Shown piece after piece: positions 60,694-64,000 of a stretch of DNA of 64,000 nt (positions are counted from its first letter, which is position 1; the number at the start of each line of letters is the position of its first letter). The DNA is taken from the NCBI RefSeq assembly GCF_001592935.1, contig NZ_LRDB01000050.1, positions 636,663-700,662 on the forward strand, read 5' to 3'. The DNA is from Roseivirga echinicomitans (GTDB taxonomy: Bacteria > Bacteroidota > Bacteroidia > Cytophagales > Cyclobacteriaceae). Below the pieces are notes generated by a model. The model had not been told where the DNA came from. It saw only the letters and a program-made list of their open reading frames with translations, and searched no databases. The position numbers and the translations under genes are program-made.

Positions 60694-61977
60694 CTAATCC
60701 AATTTCAGTTTATACCTCACAATCAGCTTATAATCTCTTTCCTGAGCGTAATCGTTGTTATATAAAACATATAGAGCATTCAAGTCACTGCCGCCAATGA
60801 GCTGCCCTCTCAAATCTGAGGTACTTCTAAAGTATTCTTCCCCCAGCTGAGGAGACAATGCTTCCAATTCAAAATCTTGCTTTACAACGCTACCATCCTT
60901 GATCAACAGGTAATAGAATTTATAGGTCGATTTTCGTAATGTTTCCCAATACTCACTCTCTGACAATCCTCCTGAATTCATCAATTGACCAGCCTGCGTA
61001 TTCGATATTGCACTGCTATACCTTATCAAAGTATAATCACCAAGCTGTACCATATCGTGGTAGGCTGAATTGGTCAGCTTTCCCGCATTCCCTGCAGCCG
61101 CAATCGGCTCATTTCCACTACTAAAATAAGCTGGCTTCAAATCAATGACATTCAAAAGACTCCCATCTGCTATTGAGTATTGATGCAGTTTTTGGAATTT
61201 ACTAAACAGCACACTCAATACCCCTGTTCTTTTATTGAAAGCCATTCTTGGGCTTGTCCCGTCTATGGTCTCATCTGCAATTCCCTCTGGAAAACCATAG
61301 TTCTGAATTGTATACTCATTAATACCATCATCTGACCCTAACAAACCGTTCAAGTCAAAAATCCTAAAGGACTTCATATAGGGATAAGGATTGTCCTGGT
61401 TTTGGAATGCTTTCATAGACATTGTAGTATACCCCAAAGCGAGGTTTCCATTCTGAAAAGCACTGATATCAAACGGTATATCTAAATAAGTTCTTTGGGT
61501 ATTCAAGGTTTTACTGCGCCCCAGTAAATTTCCATCAAAATCATAAACAAAAAATCCGATCTGAGTAAAAACCCCTATTCTATTATCATCAAGAAATAGG
61601 TTATTCTTAGCCCCTATACCATGATTGACTGGGCCATCTCCTGTATTATTAAATTGCCCAAGAACCTCACCTGCCCCATCGACAATTATGAAACCTATTT
61701 CATTACCCTTTGGCATAACTTTAGGTGGCAGCAACTCACTGAAACCATCAGCTACATCACCCAGTAAAAAGAGGTTATTTTCGGAATCATAATCATAAAT
61801 TTTTATTGGACTCAAGACATCAATCTTAATTGAGTCTTTGGGGATTAAGCTTACCTCTCCACTTGCTTGACTACTTTCTTTACTCCCTTCATTTGAGCAG
61901 CTACTTACATTAGAAAAAACTGTCAGAGCGAATACCGCTCTCAACAAGAATAAACACTTGGTGTATTTAATTTTCAT
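60694..61977 (-). CDS. Probable beta-propeller lipoprotein
   Basis: A 427-residue protein if started at ATG 61977 (MKIKYTKCLFLLRAVFALTVFSNVSSCS), which gives a lipoprotein signal (lipobox VSSC); the longer frame from 62019 is less good. Downstream the sequence has repeated beta blades with NNLFLLGDVADGF, FIIVDGAGEVLGQFNNTGDGP, FFVYDFDGNLLGRS and FRIFDLNGLLG, each D-x-x-G-x-hydrophobic. This looks like a six-bladed (NHL/BF-type) propeller. The function is unknown. It diverges from a second such protein at 62145. Confidence 0.72.
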   Translation of the reverse strand: MKIKYTKCLFLLRAVFALTVFSNVSSCSNEGSKESSQASGEVSLIPKDSIKIDVLSPIKIYDYDSENNLFLLGDVADGFSELLPPKVMPKGNEIGFIIVDGAGEVLGQFNNTGDGPVNHGIGAKNNLFLDDNRIGVFTQIGFFVYDFDGNLLGRSKTLNTQRTYLDIPFDISAFQNGNLALGYTTMSMKAFQNQDNPYPYMKSFRIFDLNGLLGSDDGINEYTIQNYGFPEGIADETIDGTSPRMAFNKRTGVLSVLFSKFQKLHQYSIADGSLLNVIDLKPAYFSSGNEPIAAAGNAGKLTNSAYHDMVQLGDYTLIRYSSAISNTQAGQLMNSGGLSESEYWETLRKSTYKFYYLLIKDGSVVKQDFELEALSPQLGEEYFRSTSDLRGQLIGGSDLNALYVLYNNDYAQERDYKLIVRYKLKLD

Positions 61978-62144
61978 AGAGATTAAGTAGTGTAAAGAAT
62001 ATATGTTTTTAAAGTACAAGCCCTTCTTTCCTCGAATCTGTAACGTTTGTTTTAGTAGTTAAACTAACTTACATTTAATACAACTATCAATTTAGTAGTA
62101 TTAAGAATTAGTCTTTTAAAATAACCTATATAATCCGAATCATC

Positions 62145-63332
62145 ATGAATTATAAAAAAGTATTCTTCCTGCCATTAGCTTGCATTACTATATTTTCCAG
62201 TAGTTGTAGTAATAAAAAAGAATCTAATGAAACTACGAATCAACTAAATTCAGGTGCGGTAGTTATTGATATCGAAAAAGCACTTAAAGAAGGTACTTCA
62301 CAATACCTAAGTCAGTTTAGTTCTGAAATTGAATATGTTAGACTCGAAACGGCAGACGAGGGGTTCGTTGCTACTGCATACCCACGAGCCTATGTATTGG
62401 AGGATTACATTTACACTGTCGCTTTCAGGCAAATACTTCAGTTTGATAGAAAAACAGGGAAGTTTATTAAAGAATTAAGCCACTATGGTTATGATCCAGA
62501 GGCTTATCAATATACCCTTCCTTCTATGCACCCAACAACGTCTAATGAAATTTATGTTAGAACTGGTAACCGAATCAAAACTTTAAATTCAAATGGAGAA
62601 ATTAAAACTATAGCTTCGGCTCCCTCAGAAGTTGAAAATGCTTTCGAAGTAGAGGACGGTTATTTTGCTGGCTATATCAAGAACATGAGTTGTACTGTCA
62701 CAGAGCTAATAGTTATTTTTAATAAGAAGGGAGATGTAATAAAAAGCTTTCCTAATCACCAACAATGTGAGCCAAATCGAACTAACTCATTTTCCCTCCG
62801 CTTAAGCGAAGGCCTGTTTTTCACTAGTAAAAATGATGTCTTTTTTAAAGAAGCCTTTAACGATACCGTTTTTCAGGTGACAAAGAATAAGCTTTTACCG
62901 GCTGTTATATTTAATATGGGAGAACACTCTCCACCCTATGAAAAGAAAGAAATCATGGAGGACGATGATTACTTCAACATGTATTCGCTGAATAGTATTG
63001 ATTTAAATGATAATTACGTGTTTTTTAGCCTCAACTATCAAGGAAAAACATATAGTGCCTACCACGATATTAAAGAAAATAAAACACACCTTGCTTATGA
63101 GAGATATGCGCAAACATCTAGCTTTCAAGATGATTTAAATGGGTTTATACCTTTCTCTCCACAGTATATCAACGACCAAAATGAACTAGTGAGCCATGTG
63201 GCAGCAGAAGTCTTATACAACTGTTTTAAAGACAATCCTGATAAAATCGAATCACTACCTAAAAGCTTGCAGAAGCTAAAGGACATAGACCGAGAAGATA
63301 ATCCGGTCGTAATGATTGTGAAGTTGAAATAA
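62145..63332 (+). CDS. Six-bladed beta-propeller lipoprotein
   Basis: A 395-residue lipoprotein (YKKVFFLPLACITIFSSSCSN, lipobox SSSC). The mature part begins VVIDIEKALKEGTSQYLSQFSSEIEYVRLETADEGF, a pattern (about residues 39-74) typical of the Bacteroidota DUF4934/six-bladed propeller group. Blades include VLEDYIYTVAFRQILQFDRKTGKFIKEL and VYTVI-type strands with NKKGDVIKSFPNHQ. Such proteins are often encoded in threes or more. It is 117 bases before a related gene. Confidence 0.82.
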   Translation: MNYKKVFFLPLACITIFSSSCSNKKESNETTNQLNSGAVVIDIEKALKEGTSQYLSQFSSEIEYVRLETADEGFVATAYPRAYVLEDYIYTVAFRQILQFDRKTGKFIKELSHYGYDPEAYQYTLPSMHPTTSNEIYVRTGNRIKTLNSNGEIKTIASAPSEVENAFEVEDGYFAGYIKNMSCTVTELIVIFNKKGDVIKSFPNHQQCEPNRTNSFSLRLSEGLFFTSKNDVFFKEAFNDTVFQVTKNKLLPAVIFNMGEHSPPYEKKEIMEDDDYFNMYSLNSIDLNDNYVFFSLNYQGKTYSAYHDIKENKTHLAYERYAQTSSFQDDLNGFIPFSPQYINDQNELVSHVAAEVLYNCFKDNPDKIESLPKSLQKLKDIDREDNPVVMIVKLK

Positions 63333-63448
63333 GCCTTGGCGCATCATGCCAATAAGAAACTACTACAGAAAGAAGAGATATCGGCCATTAAAATCATAGG
63401 CATCGCAGTACTGAACTAGGCTCTCTTTAAAAAAAGCTATATTTAAAT

Positions 63449-64000
63449 ATGATTAAACTCATCTCTTCTTTTGTGTTTCTTCTTTATACCCTAAACCTAA
63501 CCGCCCAAACACCACCTAAGTTCGAGCACTTTAAAATTGACATTGACGCTCCAATGGTTAATTTCTTTGATGCCATTGAACATATTAAAATCATCAGATT
63601 AGAAGAAACTGAAAAGACACTATTAGGGGAGATTGATCATTATTTCAAAACGCCTTCGGGCTTTGTCATTCCTTACATGCCTATTAATAAACCAGCTAGG
63701 CTTATCCTTTTCAATGAGCAAGGAAACTATATTAATGAAATTAGCAAGAGTGGGCTAGGCCCAGAAGAGTACAGAAATATTAGCGATGCATGGTTTAAGG
63801 ATGGCCACATAGCGCTATTTAGCGGGTGGTCAAGAAGAATTCAACGTTATACTGAGGCTGGTGAATACGTTGGGTCCATTGAAGCCAGGTATGACAAATC
63901 AATTAGTGGTTGGGCAATGATTCCTTATCAAAAAGGCTACGTGTTTCATCAAATAGGAACACCTCCAAATGGTAATGAACTCATATTTACCGATAACCTT
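63449..64000 (+). CDS. Six-bladed beta-propeller protein, 5' part, cut by window end
   Basis: Starts at ATG 63449 with a signal peptide (MIKLISSFVFLLYTLNLTAQ) and has 184 codons without a stop to the window end. The reading frame contains the propeller start LEETEKTLLGEIDHYFK, LILFNEQGNYINEISKSGLGPEEYRNISDAWF, where GLGPEEY is a variant of the family GRGPGEY motif, and FSGWSRRIQRYTEAGEYVGSIEA. It has the same family look as the preceding gene, but no Cys at the cleavage site, so it would be soluble in the periplasm or outside. Confidence 0.75.
   Translation, partial: MIKLISSFVFLLYTLNLTAQTPPKFEHFKIDIDAPMVNFFDAIEHIKIIRLEETEKTLLGEIDHYFKTPSGFVIPYMPINKPARLILFNEQGNYINEISKSGLGPEEYRNISDAWFKDGHIALFSGWSRRIQRYTEAGEYVGSIEARYDKSISGWAMIPYQKGYVFHQIGTPPNGNELIFTDNL

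Overview
This 64 kb window is chromosomal DNA from a Bacteroidota bacterium, most likely a marine member of the Cytophagales (a Roseivirga- or Fulvivirga-like organism; the genus is inference). The signs are paired FtsX-like permeases without a local ATPase, LytTR two-component genes, DUF4097 proteins behind an ECF sigma factor, an OmpA protein with thrombospondin type-3 repeats, SusC-style carboxypeptidase-regulatory segments, and promoters with a TAnnTTTG -7 box instead of E. coli-type elements. There is no phage, insertion sequence, CRISPR array or rRNA. Both edges cut genes: a TrkH potassium transporter on the left and a beta-propeller protein on the right.

Layout. 0-12 kb: trkH end, a small heavy-metal-associated protein, a DEAD-box RNA helicase, two divergent FtsX-like permeases, a decayed S41 protease pseudogene, a 1098-residue secreted BNR-repeat protein and tRNA-Ser(GCU). 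12-21 kb: inorganic pyrophosphatase, a membrane metallophosphoesterase, and a leftward tetR-tolC-MFP-RND efflux operon with a dyad in front of tetR. 21-31 kb: a rightward run of alpha/beta hydrolase, RidA-like lipoprotein, a DUF4139 protein carrying an inserted SusC-type segment, a secreted M20 amidohydrolase whose start codon abuts a 16-bp perfect hairpin, a secreted ExbD-like protein, DinB, a LytS/LytTR pair and a beta-carbonic anhydrase. 31.3-32.1 kb is the only long gene-free stretch; it holds four DnaA-box-like 9-mers at exact 12-bp spacing.

32-38 kb: glnS, an agmatinase-family enzyme, DUF3703, an AraC regulator, a ChrA-type transporter, a small unknown protein and a flavodoxin-fold reductase. 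38-44 kb (leftward): a class V aminotransferase, a small PspC-N-terminus-like protein, and an envelope-stress-like cluster of ECF sigma factor, HEAT-repeat membrane protein (probable anti-sigma) and three DUF4097 proteins. 44-53 kb: ElyC/SanA-type protein, EEP-family membrane phosphatase/nuclease, VOC protein, an ArsR-aldehyde dehydrogenase operon with a clear operator, OmpA/TSP3 protein, YfcE-like phosphodiesterase, TPR protein and CCA-adding enzyme. 53-61 kb is a conserved housekeeping block: pyrG, yidC, UPF0173 hydrolase, parA, parB, DUF5683 and dapB. 61-64 kb: three beta-propeller-like secreted proteins or lipoproteins.

The best leads are non-coding or regulatory: the 12-bp-periodic DnaA-like array, the hairpins abutting two start codons, the ArsR operator on an aldehyde dehydrogenase operon, and a 20-bp direct repeat of small dyads between ompA and the YfcE-like gene. 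Among proteins, the DUF4139/SusC mosaic, the membrane-less ExbD-like protein and the lipoprotein that seems to have lost its lipid-attachment cysteine stand out. No similarity search or computation was run; family assignments rest on motifs read in the translations.
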